A stretch of DNA of 64,000 bases, taken from assembly GCF_008831285.2 (NCBI RefSeq), contig NC_045146.1, forward strand, positions 9,994,972 to 10,058,971. Reading direction: 5' to 3'. Positions within the stretch are counted from its first letter, which is position 1. Every line of letters begins with the position of its first letter. Position numbers and translations under genes: made by a program. Of the stretch, positions 11,774 through 20,560 are shown in pieces. Below the pieces are notes generated by a model that was given only the letters and a program-made list of their open reading frames with translations, searched no databases and was not told where the DNA came from. The stretch is from Nymphaea colorata. Lineage: Eukaryota > Streptophyta > Magnoliopsida > Nymphaeales > Nymphaeaceae.

Positions 11774-14623
11774 TGTCACACCCCGACCTTTTAACCCACA
11801 AACCCCTTTTATTTTCTAAACATAAAGCATCGAGGTGTGACTACCCAACAATTCAAAAAGACGATGAGCCAAACAATTCAAAACAATGGGGCGAAATTCA
11901 TTTATATAACCATTTTGTTTCATACAAATTCACATCTATGTGCATGACCAAAATGCCCCAAAATTATAACATTGATGCCTAACAAAAAGAAGACATCAAT
12001 AAAACCAAAACATGACGCGCCGGCACTACAAACGACAATCCTAAAACCTCCACAATAGGACGTGAGTGAAGCCATCTGCTCAACCTGTTGCCCCGAGTCC
12101 GCCAAAACCTGAAAAAGAAAACAACTGAAGGCTCAGCCTTCGCAGTATGGCAACAAGCCAGGAAAATGCCAAACCCTCTCAAGTAAGGCTCAAATAAAAG
12201 AACAAATATCAACCCATCTATCGTCATATCGTGTCAGAGTACGACACGTAAAAGCCACTTGATGGCCACACTAACACAACAATAGTCACATGCAAAGCAT
12301 GCTTAAACATAACACTTGCATTCATATCAATCATAGATACGTCAGTCACATGCATTCTATCAAACACATTACATTTTCATTAACTTTAGTGCATTAACAG
12401 TTCCTGTGGGTGCAACACAGGCACGTGCACACCGCGGGCGGCCTACAGCCGAGAGACAATCCCCGTGGTGGCCCATAACAGTATGGATCCATTTCACCCG
12501 CTGCAGCGGTAGAGCACTCATCCCTGGATGTGTGAAGTCCAAGGTGAGATACTCAGCCTTCCCTGGGACACCCAGGTTAGGAAGGCGGGAGCCCAACGCT
12601 CCAAGCACAACACACAACAGAACCCTGGGGCCTTGCACCGCCTGCGCTCTCACAGGCGAGACCAGTGGCAAACAAGGGGGACATCTCCCAAACACAAAGC
12701 CACATCCCACTGGCCTCACATCTCTTAGTTATTCATTCTTATCATTATAGTTACACATTCACAAGATGACTGACTAGCACATGAGGCTAGTACACTACAC
12801 GAGTGCACCCACACCTTCGATTACCTCCACATGAGGTCTATACATACAGTAACAGTCATTGCTAGCCGTCCTATGCAATGATCATTCTATGATGCTTTCT
12901 AATGCACAATTGGGGTCGAGGAGACACTCGACTCGATACCCCGCCTCATCTATCCTAAACAGATATCAATTATAGCATGCACATGCCAATGCGTAACAAT
13001 TTCAAAACGAATGACTAATAATCTTTCTAACCCATTCATATCATGTAAGCAACATACATATACTCTTTCACAAAACAATCAATCAATTAACATCACAAGC
13101 CTAGGATCCCTTGATCCTAGGAGCACCCAATCACACATTTGCCCCAGGCAGGAATTTGCCTGGAAAGTTACCATACCTATGGTGTGCTCACCAAATTCTT
13201 CAAAATGCCTCAAGCTTCGAACTCAAGGTCGACGGGATGTGCCCGGTGCACCTGCAAACATAAACAAGAATAAGGTTTCTACAAGATACCTACACAATTC
13301 AAACAAAAACGAACAAATACAAGATAAAATCCTTGAGGCACGTGTCGTCGCCTCAAGAGGGTGTCGACGGGTAGTGTCGAACAACAAGCTCTCCAATAGG
13401 CCTCCTCCTTTACGCCCTGATGTTGCCTCGAAATATCAAAACCCTCAACCATCAACCAATCCATCACTAATTCCTTCCTCAATAACGTTCTTTAATTAAG
13501 ACATCAACCCCAAAGTCACATCCAAATACGTATATTTTTCCTAATTAACTTCATGATACACCCGTTCAAGGAAGTCTGCGCTACACTCCCTAAGACGGTT
13601 CTAAATCTTCGTCACAACCTCACAATCTCTACCATGCTTCCCTAAAGCTTCGAAAATTAATCCATCATGCTTAAACGATCATTAAATACATGAATCATTA
13701 CTTCCCAATGAAAATCCTAAGTTTCCCCCAAAAACAAAATCACTAACATGCGTCCCAAAATCATCAATTCTAAGCTCTAGCATGCTCGAACAATAATTAT
13801 ACATGCTTTAGAAGATAATATTCATTACTTTGAGCTTGATTAGGTATCGCTCACCCCAAAACAAGCGTCCAAACTGCTACAACCCTTCTAGCAACCACTT
13901 AACACGTCCGATCAAGTGCCAATGCTCGAGATTGCTTGCTGCCGCTGCTCACTACATGCTCTACTAGCTGGTGAGAGGGGAAAAACGTCCCTAAATCACA
14001 ATCCAACCCCAAAACGCCATGGAAAGAGACAACACACGTCCAATAAAGTTCAACACAAAATCTGTTGCTAGGAGAGACCCACGGTAGTAGTGGGAAAAGC
14101 TGAAACGAAAAAGAGAAAAGGGACGCTGACAGAGAGGAGAGACAGAGAGAGGAGGGCTTCGGTCAAGGGGGAAAATGGCAGTGGGGTGAGAAAAGAGAGA
14201 AAGAGCAGGTGGGGAAGTGCGGGTGAGTGAGAAGAGGGATTGGGTGGGAGAGAGCTAGCAGAAAGGGCAAGAGGGTGGCGAGGGGGAGGAAGAGAGGACG
14301 TGCGGCAGAGAGGGCAGGAGCAAGAGAGAGGTAGAGAGGGGTAAATCGCACAAAAGAGAGGGAGAGTGTTTACCCAAGGCGTCGCCGCCGCCGCCACCTC
14401 CGTCGCCGCCGCTGCCGCTGCCCCCTTCCGTCACCTTCGCTGCTGCTCCACCCACCTCCCTCGAGCTTCACCAAGCTAGAGTCGTAGCAGACGAAGAGGG
14501 GAAAGACAGAGAAGAAGGAAAGACGAGGGAGGGGAGGCGGAGTCGGGCTCGCTCACGCGTGAGGGGCTCGGGTCCGGGTCTGGACCCTGACCCGACCCGT
14601 CCTGCCAAACAACGAGCGTTACA
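11774..14623 (-). repeat. LTR of element 1, right copy (5' LTR in element orientation)
   Basis: About 2850 bp, with the same ends as 3828-6865. It is ~190 bp shorter because the sequence runs from GCTAGCCGTC straight to CTATGCAATGAT (12864-12870). The two deletion ends share a short near-repeat (tagccgtc / tagctgtc). As the 5' LTR it holds the functional promoter position (TATATAAA at 11901-11908, minus strand). It abuts GAAAT at 14624-14628. Confidence 0.95.
11901..11908 (-). promoter_or_regulatory. TATA box in the 5' LTR of element 1
   Basis: TATATAAA on the minus strand, about 130 bp upstream of the LTR/PBS junction. It would place transcription start roughly 100 bp before the PBS. Identical in the left LTR. 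Confidence 0.5.
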
Positions 14624-14628
14624 GAAAT
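14624..14628. other. Target-site duplication of element 1 (right copy)
   Basis: GAAAT, identical to 3823-3827. Confidence 0.93.
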
Positions 14629-15560
14629 GGTGTCTAAGTTTTGAGGAGAGAGTAGCTTTTTGGCCCAGCTTGGGTAGGTAGACTCCACTTGGGATGACGC
14701 AAAGTCTTTATCGACCTTGACATGACCAGAATAGGATATGATCATAAACTGCTTTTCGAGTCCATCTAGACAATAGAAAGTATTAGATATTGACATAAAT
14801 TGACTCAGTAGAGACCTAAGAAGAGTATGACATTGGGTTTTGACATGGACTTGGAGACAAGGTAGGACATCCATCTCATACATCCAAGCAAGCAGTTGAA
14901 GAAAAATCAAACAATTAATAATGCATTTCCTAGGACTCTTGATTATATGCATCATCTTGAAAATTGGTCTAGAAACCTATGAGGAATAAATGGGTTGATC
15001 GATATCAATTTATCTAAAATTCAAGGTATTCCTATGTAACAAATCTATGGTACTGGCATAGACTCCTCCAAGGGTTTTCTATATTTTGGCTCTCCAATTC
15101 TCCTTGATCACCCATCAACATATTGAGACTATTGTCCATTTCAGTACTAATGGGGGGACTTTTCAGTCCAATTGGGTGGACCAATTATAAGGCTATATCT
15201 TAAACTCATGATTTAGAAATAGCCTGGTAACGTGATGACCAGGACATGATATAGGTAAAGATTGTTTTTCAAAATTCATGAAGAGATGCAAAATAGATGG
15301 CTCTATTGCATACATTCTTAAAAGATAGATTTGAAAATTTTGAGAACATACCATACAACTCCCAAATTAAGAAGGGGTATGATAATTTATATAATTAAAG
15401 GCAATATGAAATGTCATCAATTAGTCCTTGATGCATACAATTATGATGCCAGTAGGTATGGTCATGAAAGGTTTCATGCAATTAATATCCGATATTGTGA
15501 AAATGACTTGTATATGATCAAAAAAATCTTAAGACGAATGATGATAGGTCCCACCATGAT
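14629..15560 (-). pseudogene. Antisense fragment of the Tat-type PMD ORF and leader
   Basis: The minus strand here matches the plus strand at about 25110-26010, non-coding part included. Landmarks shared as reverse complements are 'atgccagtaccatagattt' (near 25588), the HVKTQ/MSKPN region, LLSQFMSISN (LLGQFMSISN at about 25835-25864) and FASSQVESTYPS (FVSFQVQSTYLN). It is a second, inverted copy of the N-terminal part of the PMD-bearing ORF described at 25720-27045. The frame is open from about 14955 to the element 1 boundary. Element 1 inserted into or right beside this copy, because the target duplication borders it. The continuation on the other side of element 1 (minus strand from 3822) shows no clear similarity, so the copy probably ended close to the insertion. 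Confidence 0.7.
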
Positions 15561-16989
15561 CGTGATCTTTTCAACTCTAGATCTCACTTTCAAGTCTCAG
15601 ATCTAATCTATTTTTATTATTCCCATTTCAAATCCTAGATATTGAATCATAATATGAATTCCAATACCATATCCAGATCCATCTTCTAGAATTTTTCTTG
15701 GATCTAAACATGAGTTGAGGTCACAACATCAAACCTAGAACCATCATCCACATTTGTCTGTAATGCACATTATATCTCAAAAATGTATTGTGTTTTTGTC
15801 ACCCTTATGTCAATTGGAACGTAAGCAAGTGAAATGTGCAAAATTCTTTGTTGAGTGCTATGGGATAGATGAACAATATCTGCATGTGACTGAGACAAAC
15901 ATTGTTTGGATTTATAGCCAGTTTTAGAATAAAGTTAACAATGTATGTTCTCTTCTTCGTATTATCGCATCATTCATCCTCTATGCTCTATGTCAATGCT
16001 AATACTTTATCTAGAATCGATCAACACTTCTCATTACATGTGTAGCCTTACAAAATCGATTTTGAAGTCTAGACGGGTTTGTAGATAGCAAAATTTGATT
16101 GAATGAGGAGACATAATATGCAAAATCATAGTCTTTTATCGATGGGAACAAAAAAAATTGACCCTTCTTTCTCTATAAATAGGGTTCCCTCCCCTTTGGC
16201 ACTATACACTTGAGCTACTCCAAGAGAAGCCCATAAAGTTGGTAAAATTCTGACTAGGTACTCAAAATAAGTTTAGCTCAAGACAAGTTAATTTTTTAGA
16301 GTCTTGGACTAATTCTTGGTGTGGGATGCATTAGCACTCAACCAAGACCCAAATAGACTCAGTGTAGAGTCTTCTGTCTTTTCTTATTTGCAATTTAGTT
16401 CATTATGCATGTTTAGTTTAGTTTTTGCTTTCAAGCATATTTAGTTTAGTTTTCTTTTCTTGTTTATCATGTTTAGTTTAGCTTATTTTTCTTAGTTGCT
16501 TTAATAATGTCATAGTTCAACATGTTTATTTTATAGATTAAATTGATCTTAATGTCTTTAATGTAGGCATAGGGGTTAGGTTTGCCCCTCTCTTCTTTGT
16601 TTCTTTCTTTTAATTTCATGTTTTTGCATATGTAGCTTTACTTAAGTCATGCATATAGAATCTACTTTTCTTCAATATTTTCTTTAATCACGCATTGCAC
16701 ATCCATTTTGACATGCACTAAACCACCTTGCACCCACATGCACCTCTTGTCTAAAACCAAAATGGGTCACCAAAGTAGCATACCCTTTGTGCATCAGCCT
16801 AGGTATGTGGAAACCTAAATCTAGCTTTGTCCTCATATAAGAACCATTTAAAATTCATAGTTCTCCAAAATATTTTCAAAAATCAATTCCTTTAGATGAT
16901 TTTAAAAACCCTAGGCCATGTATGCATGAAATCCAATCCTATTTCAATTCTCTGAGAAATAGCTCAGACCAGTCTTATAGTCTACTACT
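15561..16989. other. AT-rich non-coding DNA with an LTR-like promoter segment
   Basis: No gene is seen. A good TATA context (CTATAAATAGGG, 16173-16184) is followed by a pyrimidine-rich stretch and later T-rich tracts with 'gtttagtttagttt' words (16400-16530). This resembles the U3-R part of a plant LTR, but neither a terminal TG..CA pair nor a PBS could be assigned. Confidence 0.4.
16174..16181 (+). promoter_or_regulatory. TATA-box-like site
   Basis: TATAAATA within CTCTATAAATAGGGTTCCC, a strong plant TATA context. No gene follows; it is probably a relic LTR promoter. Confidence 0.35.
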
Positions 16990-18118
16990 TATAAACCTCA
17001 TCCAGTAGCATAGGTCTAGTCAAACTTCTATAAACAATCATTCATATAAAATGAATGAAGTGCATAATACATATCATATGATTTGACAAAGACCAAGCAC
17101 ACTTGATATAGTCAAACCCAAGTAGATCCGAACCTACTTTAGGTAAAGCTAAAACCAATTGTTTTGACCAACTTACCCTTAGCTCATTTGGATATTGGAT
17201 CTCAACTCAAAGTATTGGATTCAAATAAAAAACCTTAGATTGACATCTTCAGAACTTCTTTTTCTATGCTTATTAATAGAGAACCAAGAGACCTCTTCTT
17301 CAGCAGCATGGCATTTAGGCAAGTTAACCCCATTTCACCTTTCAACCCAAGTCTTACCTGCTTGTATTTGGATGTCAAGTACTAGATTTTGATCACAAGT
17401 ATTAGATTTTGGATTTTGGCTTTTGGATTTTGGATCTCAAGCATTATATTTTGGATCTTGGATTTTAGACTTTGGATTTTGAATCAGATTTCATATACAA
17501 GTCTCAAATCATAAATCTCAGTTTATGGATTATGGTTCTTGATTTCAAACCCTAGATTTGGGATTTTGGATTTCAAGTCTTTGACCTTAGGTTTTAGAAC
17601 TTGGAACAAATTTCAAATCAAATGATCAAATGAATGTTTGATCATAAACTTGGGAATAGTTCCCAATGAATCAGATCTAAACACAAAAGTTTACACCTGG
17701 TAATGATCAGATTTGGATATATTATATTAGAATTTGGACCTTAAGAGATCCAATCAAGAATACAAGATCAAAACTAATGAATTTCTGACCTTGCTTTTTG
17801 GATCAAGGGTCATGTTGGCATTATGACATATCTAATTTCAAATTTAGAACAAGAATCTTATAAATCTATTAGATCCTCACTTCAATTTTTTTGATTCAGG
17901 TCTAGACTTCCTTGTTAGGTCAGTGTCCAACAACCAAGGCCCAACAACGACCATACTACAAGCCTATGGGACCTAGTTTTTTTGCTTGCATCATATTAAA
18001 TTTTGGACAATGATTTGCATTGATCTATGATGATCTAGACATGAACAATCATTAGATTAAATTTTCTTTGTTCATCAGTCGCCTTTCAAGATTTATTTAA
18101 ATTTCAAGCTGTGCAAGA
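16990..18118 (+). repeat. Direct repeat R2, left copy
   Basis: About 1.1 kb similar in order and strand to 33305-34337. Shared landmarks: 'tcatataaaatgaatgaagtg', 'gatttgacaaagaccaa', 'gtcaaacccaagtagat', 'ccttagctcattt' and the end 'gatttcaaaatt'. Its middle (17395-17620) is a degenerate short repeat on 'ggattttggatct'. The pair flanks the 5S array and Tat element and may be LTR remnants, but no TG/CA ends, PBS or target duplication were found. No coding frame is convincing. Confidence 0.65.
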
Positions 18119-18252
18119 TTTCAAAATTAGGGTGTGTGATGAGTCGAGGAACATTGTGATGAGGATGCCATCGGACAGTTGCTGATTCATACATCGAAGG
18201 GGAAAAAGAGTGGTATGTTGATGCAAAGGGAAATAGTAGATCTAGGGAAAAA

Positions 18253-18366
18253 GGGGATGCAACACATGCACTTCCCAGTAGGACACCCATCCCAATACCA
18301 CTCTCACCCAAGAATGCTTTGGAGTTCTGATGGGATCCAATGTGTTAGTGCTGATATGATCGCAGC
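18253..18366 (-). pseudogene. 5S rRNA-like copy A
   Basis: The minus strand matches plant 5S rRNA from GATCATA to GTTGCATCCC, including GATCCCATCAGAACTCC. Box A is damaged: the usual AGTTAAGCGTGCTTGGG reads with a deletion (plus strand 'caagaatgctttggag'). A TTTTT run follows the 3' end on the minus strand. An AATTATTTT stretch about 25-30 bases upstream resembles the usual TATA-like element. Several substitutions make it a probable pseudogene. Confidence 0.82.
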
Positions 18367-18699
18367 CGCTTAGTGATGTGAAAATAATTTCCTTATGTGC
18401 ATCATGAATTGTTGAAATAAGTAGCAAAGCCCTTGCATTTACTACCGTAGAATATGAAAAATGGATGAAAACTATTTTCTAATCACCGATTTGCCCCTAA
18501 AAAATGCAATCAACAAGAGCATGTGCTGCATGGTTCTCCTCTTCTCTCACGTATTCCTTAGTCATGGATGTAGGTGGTGTGAACATGTTTGCAGAGCTGG
18601 GGAGCACAATAAAAATGCTGCTGGATGTTGCTGATTCAAATGAGGAAGGGCAAAAGAGGGGAAAGTTGAGGGTAAGGGAAAAAATAGAGTCGAACAAAA

Positions 18700-18819
18700 A
18701 GGGGAAGCAACACGAGGACTTGCTAGGAGGTCACCCATCATGGTACTACTCTCGCCCAAGCAAGCTTAACAATAGAGTTTTGATTGAATATGGTGCATTA
18801 GTGCTGGTATGATCACAAT
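18700..18819 (-). pseudogene. 5S rRNA-like copy B
   Basis: Full length, with CACCATATTCAATCAAAACTC in place of the usual CACCGGATCCCATCAGAACTC and well preserved CGAGAGTAGTA and GATGGGTGACCTCCTAG on the minus strand. A TTTTT run follows the 3' end. Changes in the 5' half and box A region argue against function. Confidence 0.85.
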
Positions 18820-19152
18820 CGTGAGGTGATGCAAAAGTAATTCACTTATGTGCATCGCAGCTTGTCAAACTAAGTAGCAAAACCCTCCCATTCACCATTG
18901 TAGAATATGAAAAATGGAAGAAAACTATTTTTTTTTATCGATTTACTCTAACAAATGTGGGGCACAAGAGCATGAGCCGCATGGCTCTCCCCCTCTCTCA
19001 TGTATTCCTCAGTTGGGGTGCCAGTGATTTTAATGTGGTTGCCAAGCCGAGAAGCATGATAGGATGCCACTGAACAGTTGTTGATTCGTGCATGGAAGGG
19101 GAAAAAGAGGGGCAAGTTGGAAAAATGAGAAAAGGTGGTTCCACATAAAAAT

Positions 19153-19250
19153 AGGATGCAAGACGAGGACTTTCACAGAGGTTACCTATAAAGCACACTT
19201 AGCATTGGAGTTCTGACGAAATCCACGAGTTATTGGTGGTATGATCACAT
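19153..19250 (-). pseudogene. 5S rRNA-like copy C (internal deletion)
   Basis: The ends match 5S (plus strand 'ggatgcaagacgaggac' and 'ggagttctgacgaaatcc'). About 20 bases in the middle, around the GAGAGTAGTA and GATGGGTGACC region (box C), are missing. It cannot bind TFIIIA normally. Confidence 0.75.
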
Positions 19251-19549
19251 CGGCTAGATGATGCAAAAATAATTTACTAATGTGCATTGGGGATTGCTGA
19301 AATAAGCAATAAATCCCTTCCATTTGCTACTGTAGAATATGAAAAAAGGCAAAAAACAATCCTTTGATTACCGGTTTGCCCCTGACAAACGAGGGGGACA
19401 AGAGCATATGTCCTATGGGTTTTGTTAATGTGGTTGCCATGTTGAGGAGCACGATGAGAACAACACCAAAGAGTTGCTAATTCATGCATGGAAGGGGTAA
19501 TGAGGGGCAGGTTTAGGGAAAGGGATAAATCAAAGTGGGGAAAAACAGA

Positions 19550-19657
19550 AATGCAACACGTGGACTTCCCAAGAGGTCACCTTTCCCAATACTACTCGCA
19601 CCCGAGCACAATTAACATTAGATTCTTGATGGGATCTAGTGCTGGCATATGGCAACC
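19550..19657 (-). pseudogene. 5S rRNA-like copy D (deleted)
   Basis: The plus strand shows 'atgcaacacgtggacttccc', 'ctactcgcacccgagca' and 'gatgggatctagtgctgg', aligning with reverse-complement 5S. About ten bases are lost from the 5' end of the gene around CACTAATGCACC. Confidence 0.72.
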
Positions 19658-19956
19658 ACTTGGTGATGTGAAAATAATTTTCCCGCCTATTTGTTGCTGT
19701 AGAGTATGAAAAATGGAAAAAGACTCTCTTATGATTAACAATGTTCCTTCAACAAACATGCTCAACAAGAGCGTGTGTCATGTGGCTCTCCCTGTCTCCT
19801 CATGTATTCCTCAGTTGTCAGTGCGGCTTGTGTTAATGTGGTTGCCAAGCCATGGAGAGTGATGAGGATGCCATGAGACTGTTGCTGATTCATCCATGCA
19901 ATAGGAAAATGAGGGGCAGGTTGAGGGAAAGGGAAAAAACAAAGCGGGCAAAATGG

Positions 19957-19992
19957 AGATGCAACATGAGGACTACCCAGGTGGTCATCATT
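19957..19992 (-). pseudogene. 5S rRNA-like copy E (short remnant)
   Basis: Only the 3' part remains (plus strand 'gatgcaacatgaggactacc' then 'ggtggtcatc'). It passes directly into spacer-like sequence ('gagcatgtgccgtgcagctc'). The deletion removes the internal promoter. Confidence 0.6.
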
Positions 19993-20174
19993 GGCGATAT
20001 GAGCATGTGCCGTGCAGCTCTTCCCCTCTGTTGCATATTCCTTAATCGTGGGTGCAGGTTATGTTAATGTGGTTGCTGATCTGATAAGTACGATGGTGAT
20101 GCCGTCAGATGGTTGCTGATTCATCAAAACTGGGGCAGGTTGAAGGAAAAGGAAAAAGTGATGTCGAGCAAAAC

Positions 20175-20295
20175 AAGGATGCAACATGAGGACTTCCCTA
20201 GAGGTCACCCATCCCACTACTACTCTCACCTAAGCATGCTTCACTTCAAAGTTCTAATGGGATCCAAGGGGCATTAGTACTGGTATGATTGCACT
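20175..20295 (-). pseudogene. 5S rRNA-like copy F (best preserved)
   Basis: Full length on the minus strand, with ATCATACCAG, GGATCCCATTAGAAC, GAGAGTAGTAGTGGGATGGG and TGACCTCTAGGGAAGTCC in the right order and spacing. Box A reads AGTGAAGCATGCTTAGG instead of AGTTAAGCGTGCTTGGG. It lacks the 5-T run seen after copies A and B. Of the array members it is closest to a real 5S gene, but still likely dead. Confidence 0.82.
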
Positions 20296-20560
20296 CGCTA
20301 GGTAATGTGAAAATAATTTACTTATGTGCATTCCAACTTTTCCAAATAAGCAGCAAAGCCCTCCCATTTGCTGTCATGGAGTACAAAAAATGGAAGAAAA
20401 CTTTCTTCTGACTAAAATTTTGTCCAAACAAATGCGACCAACCAGAGTGTGTCGTGACACTGTTATTCTCTCTCACATATTCCTCAGTCGTAGGTGCAGG
20501 TTGTGTTAACATGGTTGTCGCCCAAGGAGCACGATGAGGACACGACTATTATCACTCAAA

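Larger units (their letters stand above)
3828..14623 (-). mobile_element. Ty3/gypsy LTR retrotransposon, element 1 (Tekay/Del-like, degraded)
   Basis: A complete element about 10.8 kb long, transcribed on the minus strand. It has two ~3 kb LTRs with TG..CA ends, a tRNA-iMet primer site beside the right LTR, a polypurine tract beside the left LTR, and perfect GAAAT target duplications. Internal order on the minus strand is gag with CCHC knuckles, protease, RT with FVDD, RNase H, integrase with HHCC and DDE, and a chromodomain-like tail. That order, the long LTRs and the tail fit the Tekay/Del chromovirus group (family knowledge; lineage is inference). Gag and pol are broken by several stops and frameshifts, so it could move only with proteins supplied by another copy. 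Comparing the first ~450 bp of the two LTRs by eye gives roughly half a dozen substitutions, fewer than in element 2, so it is probably the younger insertion. Confidence 0.95.
18120..20560 (-). repeat. Array of decayed 5S rDNA units (gene plus spacer)
   Basis: Five or six diverged units in tandem on the minus strand, each with a ~120 bp 5S-like segment and a ~300 bp spacer. Ends of the 5S segments lie near 18366, 18819, 19250, 19657 and 20295, giving spacings of roughly 450, 430, 410 and 640 bp; the last gap contains a truncated unit. Spacer landmarks recur in order: 'aaaataattta', 'ttatgtgcat', 'tagaatatgaaaaatgg', 'ctctccc', 'tattcctcagt', 'gatgaggatgcca', 'gttgctgattcat'. Periodic gene-plus-spacer order is that of ordinary tandem 5S rDNA, but every copy carries several changes, so this is a dead array. 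Confidence 0.85.

Noticed and set aside
18253-20295. 5S-like copies as a Cassandra-type (TRIM) retrotransposon
   Set aside because: Units repeat in tandem with a long common spacer, and no PBS, PPT or short LTR pair surrounds them; 5S rDNA origin is simpler.
18253-20295. Functional 5S rRNA genes
   Set aside because: Every copy has box A changes or deletions relative to the conserved plant 5S sequence; only copy F comes near.
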